From positions 1-19,398 of the forward strand of contig CABUMF010000038.1 in assembly GCA_902492655.1 (NCBI GenBank): a stretch of 19,398 bases of DNA, in the 5' to 3' direction. Each line of letters begins with the position of its first letter. Within the stretch, counting starts at the first letter, position 1. Under the pieces are notes generated by a model. It was not told the origin of the DNA. It was given only the letters and a program-made list of their open reading frames with translations, and ran no database searches. This stretch comes from an uncultured Eubacteriales bacterium (lineage in GTDB: Bacteria > Bacillota > Clostridia > HGM11514). Shown here one piece after another: positions 8,632 through 15,434 of the stretch. The position numbers and the translations under genes were made by a program.

Positions 8632-9110
8632 AAGGTTATAACGCTCCTTTCATCGGGCTGATCCTCCGAAAAAACGGTTCCGTCCATTTTGTACTTCTTA
8701 AGAACGAAATGCGTAGAGGTGCTGATAACATCGTCCATGGGAGCAAGCCTGTTTGAAACAAACATGGCAACATCCTTCATCGTCTTTCCTTCAACGATTA
8801 CCATAATATCGTACGCCCCCGACATGAGATAGAGCGATGTGACCTCAGGATAATTATATATCCTTTCCGCAACTGCTTCAAAGCCGCCACCCCTCTGAGG
8901 AGTAACCTTAAGCTCTATGAGAGCGGAAACCTTTTCATAATCTGTTTTTTCCCAATTTATAATTGTCTTATATGACACAATAATCTTGTTCTTTTCCAGC
9001 TCCGCTATCGCGGCGGCGACCTCAGCCTCGGGTTCTCCGATCATAATCGCAATTTCCTTTGCGCTCAGTTTGCTGTTGTCGTGCAAAAGTTCAAGAATCT
9101 TTTTTGTCAT
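8628..9110 (-). CDS. Lrp/AsnC-family transcriptional regulator
   Basis: A 160-residue regulator with an N-terminal winged helix-turn-helix (about residues 1-50: KLSAKEIAIMIGEPEAEVAAA, continuing to the wing). The C-terminal RAM ligand-binding and oligomerisation domain (about 62-140) includes VTSLYLMSGAYDIMVIVEG-type strands typical of the family. It starts slightly further into the HTH than E. coli Lrp, which is usual for clostridial members. The GGAGGT SD at 9124-9119 fits the ATG at 9110. It is the first gene of the four-gene operon, overlaps the aminotransferase by 4 bases and probably autoregulates the unit. The ligand is unknown, most likely an amino acid. Confidence 0.92.
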   Translation of the reverse strand: MTKKILELLHDNSKLSAKEIAIMIGEPEAEVAAAIAELEKNKIIVSYKTIINWEKTDYEKVSALIELKVTPQRGGGFEAVAERIYNYPEVTSLYLMSGAYDIMVIVEGKTMKDVAMFVSNRLAPMDDVISTSTHFVLKKYKMDGTVFSEDQPDERSVITL

Positions 9111-9145
9111 TGGAAAGTACCTCCGAAAAATAATATATCATTTTA

Positions 9146-9174
9146 ATTATACTACATTTTTTCAGAAATTTCTA
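9146..9174 (-). promoter_or_regulatory. Predicted promoter and possible operator of the lrp operon
   Basis: Read on the - strand there is a TAGAAA -35 box (9174-9169), a 17-base spacer and a consensus TATAAT -10 box (9151-9146), about 35 bases before the lrp start. A perfect 10-base palindrome, AGAAATTTCT (9164-9173), overlaps the -35 box. It is a candidate autoregulatory site for the Lrp-type protein. Confidence 0.5.
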
Positions 9175-9264
9175 TAGTAATTTAAATATTTTTCAAATTT
9201 TTTTAAATTATTTCCCGGTTTATTATGTGTCATGCCGCGTAATACTACCTTAGGGTGATGTAAA

Positions 9265-9618
9265 ATGAAAAAAAGAGTGTACTTCAAAAGCGAAAAGGAT
9301 GCGCAGGCGGCGTGCAGAAGTCTTAGAAATGCGGGAATAAGCAAAACCGATCTTGAATACAGATTTGCTCCCGACACGCTTGACTTTGTTGCAAGAGAAA
9401 ATCCGGCAGGTCTGTATTTCGGAAGCGGCACGGTGTATGTCCCCGAAATAGGCTTTGTTTCGGGCAGAGCAATCCAAAACGAGCCTTTGGGAACAGCGGG
9501 TTATGCGTCTTTTTTGAACTTTTCCGGAAAACATAAAGGAGTAACAATGAACATCGAATATACGCCGAAAACGGAAGGGATTGCAGCAAAGCACAACGGC
9601 CGTTTTTTAAGCTATTGA
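9265..9618 (+). CDS. Hypothetical protein, 117 aa
   Basis: No family recognised. The N-terminal third (residues 3-35) reads as a beta-alpha-beta element: a strand (RVYFKS), an amphipathic helix (EKDAQAACRSLRNAG) and a strand (DLEYRF). This resembles the start of a small ferredoxin-like fold. The rest is glycine- and aromatic-rich with likely short strands. No signal peptide, transmembrane segment or cysteine pair is visible, so it is probably cytoplasmic. A GGGTGAT SD-like sequence stands 8-10 bases before the ATG. It is transcribed divergently from lrp and in the same direction as the amino-sugar operon, but 170 bases and a strong promoter separate it from that operon. No overlapping better gene exists on either strand, which supports it as real. 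Confidence 0.7.
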   Translation: MKKRVYFKSEKDAQAACRSLRNAGISKTDLEYRFAPDTLDFVARENPAGLYFGSGTVYVPEIGFVSGRAIQNEPLGTAGYASFLNFSGKHKGVTMNIEYTPKTEGIAAKHNGRFLSY

Positions 9619-9629
9619 TGCCAATAATC

Positions 9630-9660
9630 GCACGGTGCAAAATGCACCGTGCATTTTGCA
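9630..9660. repeat. Two overlapping, mutually exclusive perfect hairpins
   Basis: Stem A pairs 9630-9639 (gcacggtgca) with 9643-9652 around AAA. Stem B pairs 9636-9646 (tgcaaaatgca) with 9650-9660 around CCG. Both stems are perfect (10 and 11 bp) and share bases 9636-9652, so only one can form at a time. There is no T-run on the + strand after either, so this is not a normal intrinsic terminator. It lies just after the 117-aa gene and about 60 bases before the promoter of the amino-sugar operon. Confidence 0.8.
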
Positions 9661-9720
9661 AATGAAATAAATATATTCCAACCATTATATTGCACAATTT
9701 TTTATTTTTAATCCCAACAG

Positions 9721-9760
9721 TTGACTTTTTTAAAATTAAAATATATAATTATTAATTATA
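9721..9760 (+). promoter_or_regulatory. Predicted sigma-A promoter with palindromic operator for the amino-sugar operon
   Basis: A TTGACT -35 box (9721-9726), a 17-base spacer and a consensus TATAAT -10 box (9744-9749). A perfect palindrome with 8-bp arms and one central base (TATAATTA-T-TAATTATA, 9744-9760) covers the -10 box and the expected transcription start. The promoter is near consensus, so repression would be needed for regulated expression. The AraC-type protein at the operon end is one candidate regulator, although that family more often binds direct repeats. Confidence 0.75.
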
Positions 9761-9778
9761 ATATTTATTTAACTATTT

Positions 9779-9783
9779 GGAGG
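9779..9783 (+). promoter_or_regulatory. Ribosome binding site that fixes the nagB-like start
   Basis: GGAGG at 9779-9783 lies 5 bases before the ATG at 9789. An upstream in-frame TTG at 9777 would place the SD inside the gene, so the ATG is the start. Confidence 0.85.
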
Positions 9784-9788
9784 TCAAT

Positions 9789-10562
9789 ATGTTAAAGCAA
9801 TTAAAAAAAGATAAACTTTTGTGCGAGATTTTTGAAACCCGAAGCGAAATGGGCAAAGCGGCTGCCGATGATATTCATGATAAAATAATCGAGCTGCTTT
9901 CAAAAAAAGATGTAATCAATATGATTTTTGCGGCTGCGCCTTCACAGAATGAGGTACTTGAAGAATTATCTCAAAAAAATGACATACCCTGGGAAAGAAT
10001 AAACGCTTTCCATATGGACGAATACATAGGTCTTGAGGATGACGCACCCCAGAGATTCGGTAATTTCCTGAAAAATGCAATTTTTGACAAGGTGCCGTTT
10101 AAAAGTGTAAATTTAATAAACAGCAACACCTCGTCAATAGACGATGAATGCAAAAGATATACCGAGTTGTTAAAAAATAACCCTGTTGACATTGTGTGTC
10201 TCGGAATAGGCGAAAACGGTCATATTGCGTTTAACGATCCCGGAGTTGCCGATTTCAACGACACAAAGCTTATCAAGCCCGTAGAGCTTGACGACATTTG
10301 CAGACAACAGCAGGTTAACGACGGTTGCTTTGCAAATATAGACCTTGTTCCCAAAACCGCATTGTCGCTTACCATTCCGGCACTTACTTCGGGAACATAT
10401 ATGTTCTGCGTTGTTCCGGCGCCGACAAAGGCAAACGCAGTAAAAGAAACAATGACCGGCGAAATCAGCGAAAAATGCCCCGCTACAATAATGAGAAATC
10501 ACGATAACGCAATTTTGTATTGCGACAGCGACAGCGGTGCACATTTATTGGCGGAGGATTAA
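9789..10562 (+). CDS. Divergent glucosamine-6-phosphate deaminase family protein (NagB-like)
   Basis: A 257-residue member of the glucosamine/galactosamine-6-phosphate isomerase fold. Classical NagB converts glucosamine-6-phosphate to fructose-6-phosphate and ammonia. The HMDEYIG block keeps the catalytic Asp (Asp77). GIGENGHIAFNDP keeps the ring-opening His (His145), but has Asn143 where E. coli has Asp141 and Asp150 where E. coli has Glu148. APTKANAV (Lys214) is also kept. The N-terminal phosphate loop, normally a GSTP-like or TGGTP-like sequence, reads AAAPSQNEVL (48-57), so phosphate binding may differ. I recall a wider subfamily with this loop, but have not searched. It is the first gene of the operon, and the SD of the next gene lies within its last codons. 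It probably deaminates an amino-sugar phosphate or related compound; identity with true NagB is uncertain. Confidence 0.85.
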   Translation: MLKQLKKDKLLCEIFETRSEMGKAAADDIHDKIIELLSKKDVINMIFAAAPSQNEVLEELSQKNDIPWERINAFHMDEYIGLEDDAPQRFGNFLKNAIFDKVPFKSVNLINSNTSSIDDECKRYTELLKNNPVDIVCLGIGENGHIAFNDPGVADFNDTKLIKPVELDDICRQQQVNDGCFANIDLVPKTALSLTIPALTSGTYMFCVVPAPTKANAVKETMTGEISEKCPATIMRNHDNAILYCDSDSGAHLLAED

Positions 10563-10566
10563 TTAT

Positions 10567-11433
10567 ATGTTTAAATTAGGCATCATTACCGATGAAATAA
10601 CACAGGATCTTGAAAAGGCTCTGATGTTTGCAAAAGAGCAGGGACTTGACTGCTTTGAATTGCGTTCGGCGTGGGAAAAAGACCCGTTTGAATACACGGA
10701 CGAGGATTTTGCAGAAATTAAAAGACTGTCGGACAAGTATGAAATTCCCCTTGTCAGCATATCGTCTCCCTTTAACAAATGCTCTTATTTCGATGAGGAT
10801 ACGAGAAAAACGCATATGGACGGGCTGAAACGCCTTTTGGACAAAGCGGAGCTTTTGGGATTTTCAAAAATCAGATGCTTCGACTTTTTCAGAGACGACA
10901 GACTTTCCGTTGACATGATTGCGGAAGCGTTCAAAGTTCCGATTGCTTTATGCGAAAGAAAAAATGTAACTTTGCTCATAGAATCTGAGCCGTCTGCAAA
11001 TTCGTATAATTCACAAAAAACAGCGGAAATTGTAAAGAAGATAAACAGTAATTATGTAAAGGCACTCTATGAACCGGGAAACAATTTGTACACCGATACG
11101 GATGAAGTACCCTTCCCCGACGGGTACAATTATGTAAAGGATGTATTTTGCCATGTTCATATAAAGGACGCCGTTAGGCGCGACGGCAAAACAATAGGCG
11201 TTGCAATCGGAAATGGCGAAGTGGCATACGAGGATATGTTCAGGGAATTTATTAAAACCGGATATTCGGGCGCAGTTGTTCTGGAGCCTCATTATAAGCC
11301 CGGCGGTGAGATTTCCGAAGAACTGCTCAGAAATCCGAAGGGAAGTATGTTCTCGGAGGGCGGATTCGTCGCAAGCGAAGAATGTATTGTTGCAGTAAAT
11401 AAAATTATTAATAAAATAACGAAAGGTGTGTAA
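10567..11433 (+). CDS. Sugar phosphate isomerase/epimerase, xylose-isomerase-like TIM barrel
   Basis: A 288-residue AP-endonuclease-2/xylose-isomerase-like TIM barrel, a family of metal-dependent isomerases, epimerases and dehydratases acting on sugars, inositols and keto-sugars. Probable metal ligands are Glu139 (LLIESEP), Asn172 in EPGNN (usually Asp or Asn), His198 in HVHIKD and Glu240 in VVLEPHY. The ATG at 10567 follows GGAGG (10553-10557) by 9 bases; a longer frame starting at 10537 would lie mostly inside the nagB-like gene and is rejected. It starts 4 bases after the upstream stop and ends 3 bases before the next gene, so it is tightly co-transcribed. Next to Gfo/Idh enzymes this family often isomerises or epimerises the keto-sugar made by the dehydrogenase. 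The exact reaction is unknown. Confidence 0.88.
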   Translation: MFKLGIITDEITQDLEKALMFAKEQGLDCFELRSAWEKDPFEYTDEDFAEIKRLSDKYEIPLVSISSPFNKCSYFDEDTRKTHMDGLKRLLDKAELLGFSKIRCFDFFRDDRLSVDMIAEAFKVPIALCERKNVTLLIESEPSANSYNSQKTAEIVKKINSNYVKALYEPGNNLYTDTDEVPFPDGYNYVKDVFCHVHIKDAVRRDGKTIGVAIGNGEVAYEDMFREFIKTGYSGAVVLEPHYKPGGEISEELLRNPKGSMFSEGGFVASEECIVAVNKIINKITKGV

Positions 11434-11436
11434 GCT

Positions 11437-12501
11437 ATGAAAAAACTAAACGTTGCAATTATCGGTCAGGGAAGAAGCGGTTTCGATATTCACGGCACTT
11501 TTTTATTGACGGAAAGAGGCAAAGAGCTTTTCAATGTGGTTGCGGTTGTTGATTTTATGGAAGGAAGACGCAAAAAGGCAGAGGAAGTATTCCACTGTGA
11601 TACATACGCAGACTACAAAGAGCTCTTTAATAGAGATGACCTTGATTTTGTTGTTGTTTCGACATTCTCCAATTATCGTTTTCCCGTTGTAATGGATTTG
11701 CTTAACCACAAATTGAATGTTGTTGCGGAAAAGCCTTTCTCAAAATACGCAATGGAATGCGAACAAATGATTAAGGCGGCAAAGGATAACAACGTTATGC
11801 TTTCTGTTTTCCAGCAGTCCCGTCTTGCACCGTACTACGACAATGTTAAGGAAGTAATAAACAGCGGCGTTCTCGGCAATATTCAGCATATCGCAATTAA
11901 TTTCTCAGGCTTTTCCCGTCGTTGGGATTGGCAGTGCTCTCAGAGAATGTACGGCGGAGAGGTTTTGAATACCGGTCCTCATCCTCTCGACCAGGCAATC
12001 GACTTGCTTGATACCGATGATATGCCGAATGTATTTTCAATACTCAAGAGAATAAACACCGCAGGCGATGCCGAGGACTATGCCAAAATTATTCTGACAT
12101 ATCCCGGAAGACCTGTTATTGAGGTTGAAATAAACCGTTGCGATGCATACAGCGACTATACTTATCGTATTTGTGGCGACAGAGGAACGCTTCGTTCCAC
12201 AATCAATGATGCAAAATGGAAGTATTTTGACGAAAAGCCCCTGCCGAAGCTTCAACTCGAACCTCTTACCGGCGAGGACGGAGTAACTCCGAAATATTGC
12301 TCCGAGGAACTTGTTTGGCATGAAGTTGAAAAGAAATTTGACGGCTCTGCTTTTGATATAGGAACAAGAAGATACTACGAAAATATTTACAATCATCTCA
12401 CAAATGGCGAGGAATTGTTCATTAAGCCGGAAAAGGTTCTTCAGCAAATCAGGGTAAGTGAGCTTGTTCATGCTCAGAATCCATTGAATGTGATATACTG
12501 A
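11437..12501 (+). CDS. Gfo/Idh/MocA-family NAD(P)-dependent oxidoreductase (354 aa)
   Basis: The N-terminal Rossmann domain has IIGQGRSG (8-15), and an acidic residue closes the second strand (VVDF, Asp39), favouring NAD. The EKP motif (Lys99) is the family's catalytic lysine. The C-terminal alpha/beta domain starts around residue 130 and includes GGEVLNTGPHPLDQ (173-186), with His182 and Asp185 in the substrate pocket. The length of 354 residues is standard. Members oxidise or reduce secondary hydroxyls on sugars and inositols; a few use transient oxidation to break glycosidic bonds. The start is preceded by GAAAGGTG and lies 3 bases after the TIM-barrel gene. The close pairing with that gene suggests an oxidise-then-isomerise sequence. 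Confidence 0.92.
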   Translation: MKKLNVAIIGQGRSGFDIHGTFLLTERGKELFNVVAVVDFMEGRRKKAEEVFHCDTYADYKELFNRDDLDFVVVSTFSNYRFPVVMDLLNHKLNVVAEKPFSKYAMECEQMIKAAKDNNVMLSVFQQSRLAPYYDNVKEVINSGVLGNIQHIAINFSGFSRRWDWQCSQRMYGGEVLNTGPHPLDQAIDLLDTDDMPNVFSILKRINTAGDAEDYAKIILTYPGRPVIEVEINRCDAYSDYTYRICGDRGTLRSTINDAKWKYFDEKPLPKLQLEPLTGEDGVTPKYCSEELVWHEVEKKFDGSAFDIGTRRYYENIYNHLTNGEELFIKPEKVLQQIRVSELVHAQNPLNVIY

Positions 12502-12517
12502 TTGAGGTGAGTTTATA

Positions 12518-13405
12518 ATGATAAAATTAGCGATTTTAGGTAGTGAAAACAGTCATTGCAGCAACTTTGCATCAGCTTTGGCTCCGTTGGAGGGAGAAAA
12601 GCTGTTTGATGATGTGGAGCTTATAGGCGTATTCGGCGAACCGGGTGCTCCCGGAGTGTCCGAGGGCAATGACCGTGTTAAGAAGGCAAGCTCATGCTCG
12701 GTATTCGCCGAGGACAAGGATGCTTTTCTCGATTGCGCGGATGCAATAATGGTTACGGCAAGAGACGGTGCAAATCACCTTAAATATGCCGAGAACTATA
12801 TTAAAAAAGGTATTCCCGTATGGATTGACAAGCCGACAACCAGAAGCGTAAAGGAAGTACAGGAATTGGTTCAGCTTGCCGATAAGCACGGTTGCGTATT
12901 AAGCGGAGGTTCATCTCTTGAGCATTGTGCGCAAGTGAAAAAGTACGCTGAATTTGTAAAGGAAAACAAGGACGGCGTAATCGGTGCTCATTTTACCGCA
13001 CCGGTGGAGATGGTGAACCCCTACGGCAACTTTTGGTTCTACTCACAGCACCTTGTTGCAATGATTACAACTGTTTTCGGGTTTGATATAAAAAGCGTAA
13101 ACGCGGTTAAAACAGAGCATGGTGTTCAGGTTTTGTATCACTATGATAATATTACCGTAAGCGGATTTTTCGGAACCGGATATTCAATAACGATGTATTA
13201 CAGCAATCATTCTTCGGAGTCGGTTGCATTTCCTCTCGAAAGCGACTATTATGTATCGGAGCTTAAAACATTTTACGATGTAATAAAAACGGGCAAGCCC
13301 GACAAAACCAGGAAAGCGTACATCGCTCCCGTTTACATTCTCGATGCTACAATAAGATCCTTTGAAAACAACGAAGAAGTTGCTATTGACATTCCGTTAG
13401 ATTAG
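12518..13405 (+). CDS. Atypical Gfo/Idh/MocA-like oxidoreductase (295 aa)
   Basis: A shorter and more diverged relative of the previous gene. The nucleotide-binding turn reads ILGSENSHCSNF instead of GxGxxG. DKP (Lys105, in VWIDKPTTRS) is kept as the family lysine. YGNFWFYSQHLV (169-180) with His178 likely lines the active site. The C-terminal domain is short (about 165 residues versus 225 in its neighbour). GAGGTGA (about 12504-12510) stands before the ATG, 16 bases after the upstream stop. The two oxidoreductases are not recent duplicates of each other: their motifs and lengths differ clearly. They may act on different intermediates, or one oxidises and the other reduces. Substrate unknown. 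Confidence 0.85.
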   Translation: MIKLAILGSENSHCSNFASALAPLEGEKLFDDVELIGVFGEPGAPGVSEGNDRVKKASSCSVFAEDKDAFLDCADAIMVTARDGANHLKYAENYIKKGIPVWIDKPTTRSVKEVQELVQLADKHGCVLSGGSSLEHCAQVKKYAEFVKENKDGVIGAHFTAPVEMVNPYGNFWFYSQHLVAMITTVFGFDIKSVNAVKTEHGVQVLYHYDNITVSGFFGTGYSITMYYSNHSSESVAFPLESDYYVSELKTFYDVIKTGKPDKTRKAYIAPVYILDATIRSFENNEEVAIDIPLD

Positions 13406-13432
13406 TATTAAAATATATGCGTAGGTGTTTTT

Positions 13433-14599
13433 ATGAAAACTGTTATTTGCAACGGCAAAATAATATGTGTCGACAAAATTTTGGAAGGTTACAATCTTTG
13501 TTTTGAAGACGGAAAAATCACGGAAATAACAAAAGATGTGCCAAAGTGCGATAAATTAATTGATGCACAGGGAAACTATGTTTCTCCCGGATTCATTGAT
13601 ATGCATACCCACGGTGCCGGAGGTGCGGACTTCTTAGACCAATCGGAAGAAGCATATATCACCGCCGCAACGGTTCATGCTAAGCACGGCGCAACGGCTA
13701 TTGTTCCGACGCTTACCTCCGTTGATATTGACGGTATGAAAACCGCTATTGATATTTTCAAAAAGATAGACACTAAGAAGCATCCGTGCGCCAAGCTTTT
13801 GGGGCTTCACGCAGAAGGCCCTTATTTTGCCGAATCGCAAAAGGGCGCACAAGAGCCAAGGTTTATTCATCCCTTCGACAAAGAAGAATATGATGAAATA
13901 TTAAAAGTTGGCGGCGATTGTATGCTGAGATGGAGTGCCGCACCCGAGCTTTCGGGTTGCGAGGGCTTCGCCGAAGCAATTAAGGAATATGGCATTTTGC
14001 CTTGTATAGGTCACAGCGATGCGGATTTTGAATGTGTTGAAAAGGCAAGAGAAATGGGCTTTTCTCACATAACCCATTTGTATTCCTGCACAAGCACCGT
14101 TCACAGAAAAAACGCTTTCAGATATGCCGGAATCGTTGAAGCCGCATATTATTATGACGACATCACGGTTGAAATCATAGCTGACGGGGTGCATCTTCCC
14201 TCATCTCTGCTTAAGCTTATTTACAAGCTTAAAGGTCCGGATAAAATTGCACTCATTACGGATTCTATGAGAGGCGCAGGAATGCCTGACGGAGAAAGCG
14301 TTCTCGGCAATATAGATAACGGACTGCCTGTTATAATCGAGGACGGCGTTGCCAAGCTTACCGACAGAAGCGCATTTGCAGGAAGCGTAGCAACCTGCGA
14401 CCGTTTGGTAAGAAATATGGTTAATATGGCAAATGTCCCGCTTGTGGATGCGGTTAAAATGGCAAGCACTACTCCCGCAAAGATACTTAACCTTAAAAAT
14501 ACAGGTGCAATAGAAGTTGGATATGATGCCGATATTGTTATTTTTGATGATGACATTAACATTAAGAACACTATAGTTGACGGAAGAGTGATATTCTGA
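13433..14599 (+). CDS. Divergent N-acetylglucosamine-6-phosphate deacetylase family protein (NagA-like)
   Basis: A 388-residue amidohydrolase-superfamily protein. Classical NagA removes acetate from GlcNAc-6-phosphate. The metal and catalytic residues line up with the family: His58/His60 in DMHTHGAGG, Glu128 in GLHAEGPY, His194 in GHSDADF, His215 in THLYS, and the catalytic Asp277 in LITDSMRGAG. DGVHLP (His254) matches the substrate-binding His. The usual THLFNAM stretch is replaced by THLYSCTSTVHRKNAF (214-229), next to the active site, so substrate preference may differ. The C-terminal beta-sandwich ends GYDADIVIFDDDINIKNT-like, typical of amidohydrolases. AGGTG precedes the ATG. It is the fifth gene of the operon, one base before the AraC-type gene. 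Deacetylase activity is likely; the exact amino sugar is not known. Confidence 0.88.
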   Translation: MKTVICNGKIICVDKILEGYNLCFEDGKITEITKDVPKCDKLIDAQGNYVSPGFIDMHTHGAGGADFLDQSEEAYITAATVHAKHGATAIVPTLTSVDIDGMKTAIDIFKKIDTKKHPCAKLLGLHAEGPYFAESQKGAQEPRFIHPFDKEEYDEILKVGGDCMLRWSAAPELSGCEGFAEAIKEYGILPCIGHSDADFECVEKAREMGFSHITHLYSCTSTVHRKNAFRYAGIVEAAYYYDDITVEIIADGVHLPSSLLKLIYKLKGPDKIALITDSMRGAGMPDGESVLGNIDNGLPVIIEDGVAKLTDRSAFAGSVATCDRLVRNMVNMANVPLVDAVKMASTTPAKILNLKNTGAIEVGYDADIVIFDDDINIKNTIVDGRVIF

Positions 14600-14600
14600 A

Positions 14601-15434
14601 ATGAAAAATAATGTTTCAATGTACCGAGATTCATCACCTGCTGCGATTGTTTATCACAACAAGAATGAACTCCCGAGCATCAATATACCTCATCTGCACA
14701 GCCAGTATGAGATATATTATAACATCAACGGTGCCAACGGTTTCTTTTTTGACAAAAAGTATTATTCATGCCTTGGGAACGATTTATTTGTCGTTCCCAA
14801 GGTTTGCGTTCATAAAGCGCTTATAAATCCCAATACTTTTTACGAGCGGTGCATAATCAACATTGATTCAAAAATCATTTCGGCGGTTAACTCCATACCG
14901 CATATTAAAGGCTCTTTGGATTGGTTGGACTATGTGGGAGATTCTCTTACAGGAAAGGTTAATCTTAACGAAAGGGAACACGCTCTTTTCACGGAAAGGG
15001 TTCATGCTTACAATAAAACCGAAGATGAACTTAAAAAGTTTTCCGTTTTGCTTGAAATCCTGTGCATGGTTTCGTACAAATTCAGAAACACGGCGCCTGC
15101 TCCCACCTCCGAGCCGGAAAGTCTTGTAGGCAAGGCGCTGCTCATAATTGAAGAAAACTTCCGAAATATTAAGGTTTCGGAAATTTCAAAAATGCTGTAT
15201 GTCAGCAGCAGTCATTTCAGCAAAACCTTTACGGAGCAATGCGGTGTTACACCCATGAATTATTTGCTGCTGAGAAAAATTGCAGAAGCAAAGAAGTACC
15301 TGTATCTTGGTATTTCCGTTAAGGAAGCGTGTTTTTTATCCGGTTTTTCGGACTATTCAAATTTTATAAGAACATTCAAAAATGTTGAAGGATGCTCTCC
15401 CGGAAAATTTGACAGTCTTTCAAAGCCTCTATAA
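14601..15434 (+). CDS. AraC-family transcriptional regulator
   Basis: A 277-residue regulator. The N-terminal cupin-like sensing domain (about residues 15-75) has the typical HLHSQYEIYY start (31-40). The linker holds a helical dimerisation region (about 122-160). The C-terminal DNA-binding domain has two helix-turn-helices: KVSEISKMLYVSSSHFSKTF (191-210) and SVKEACFLSGFSDYSNFIRT (239-258), with the family signature continuing to SPGKF. It begins one base after the nagA-like stop and is the last gene of the operon, so it is co-transcribed and probably controls the operon in response to a sugar or intermediate. It has no membrane segment. The ligand is unknown. Confidence 0.93.
   Translation: MKNNVSMYRDSSPAAIVYHNKNELPSINIPHLHSQYEIYYNINGANGFFFDKKYYSCLGNDLFVVPKVCVHKALINPNTFYERCIINIDSKIISAVNSIPHIKGSLDWLDYVGDSLTGKVNLNEREHALFTERVHAYNKTEDELKKFSVLLEILCMVSYKFRNTAPAPTSEPESLVGKALLIIEENFRNIKVSEISKMLYVSSSHFSKTFTEQCGVTPMNYLLLRKIAEAKKYLYLGISVKEACFLSGFSDYSNFIRTFKNVEGCSPGKFDSLSKPL

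Noticed and set aside
9661..9720. Small gene or RNA in the AT-rich spacer before the amino-sugar promoter
   Set aside because: No coding frame with an SD and no stable structure apart from the adjacent hairpin pair.
9777..9788. Earlier TTG start for the nagB-like gene
   Set aside because: The GGAGG ribosome binding site at 9779-9783 would lie inside the gene; the ATG at 9789 has proper spacing.
10537..10566. Earlier ATG for the TIM-barrel gene
   Set aside because: It lies mostly within the nagB-like coding sequence, adds residues not typical of the family, and the SD at 10553-10557 points to the ATG at 10567.
11437..12501. GH109-type NAD-dependent glycosidase identity for the first Gfo/Idh protein
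   Set aside because: It shares only general family motifs (Rossmann turn, EKP, GPHPLD); GH109-specific signatures and a signal peptide are not seen. Glycoside cleavage by oxidation stays a hypothesis.
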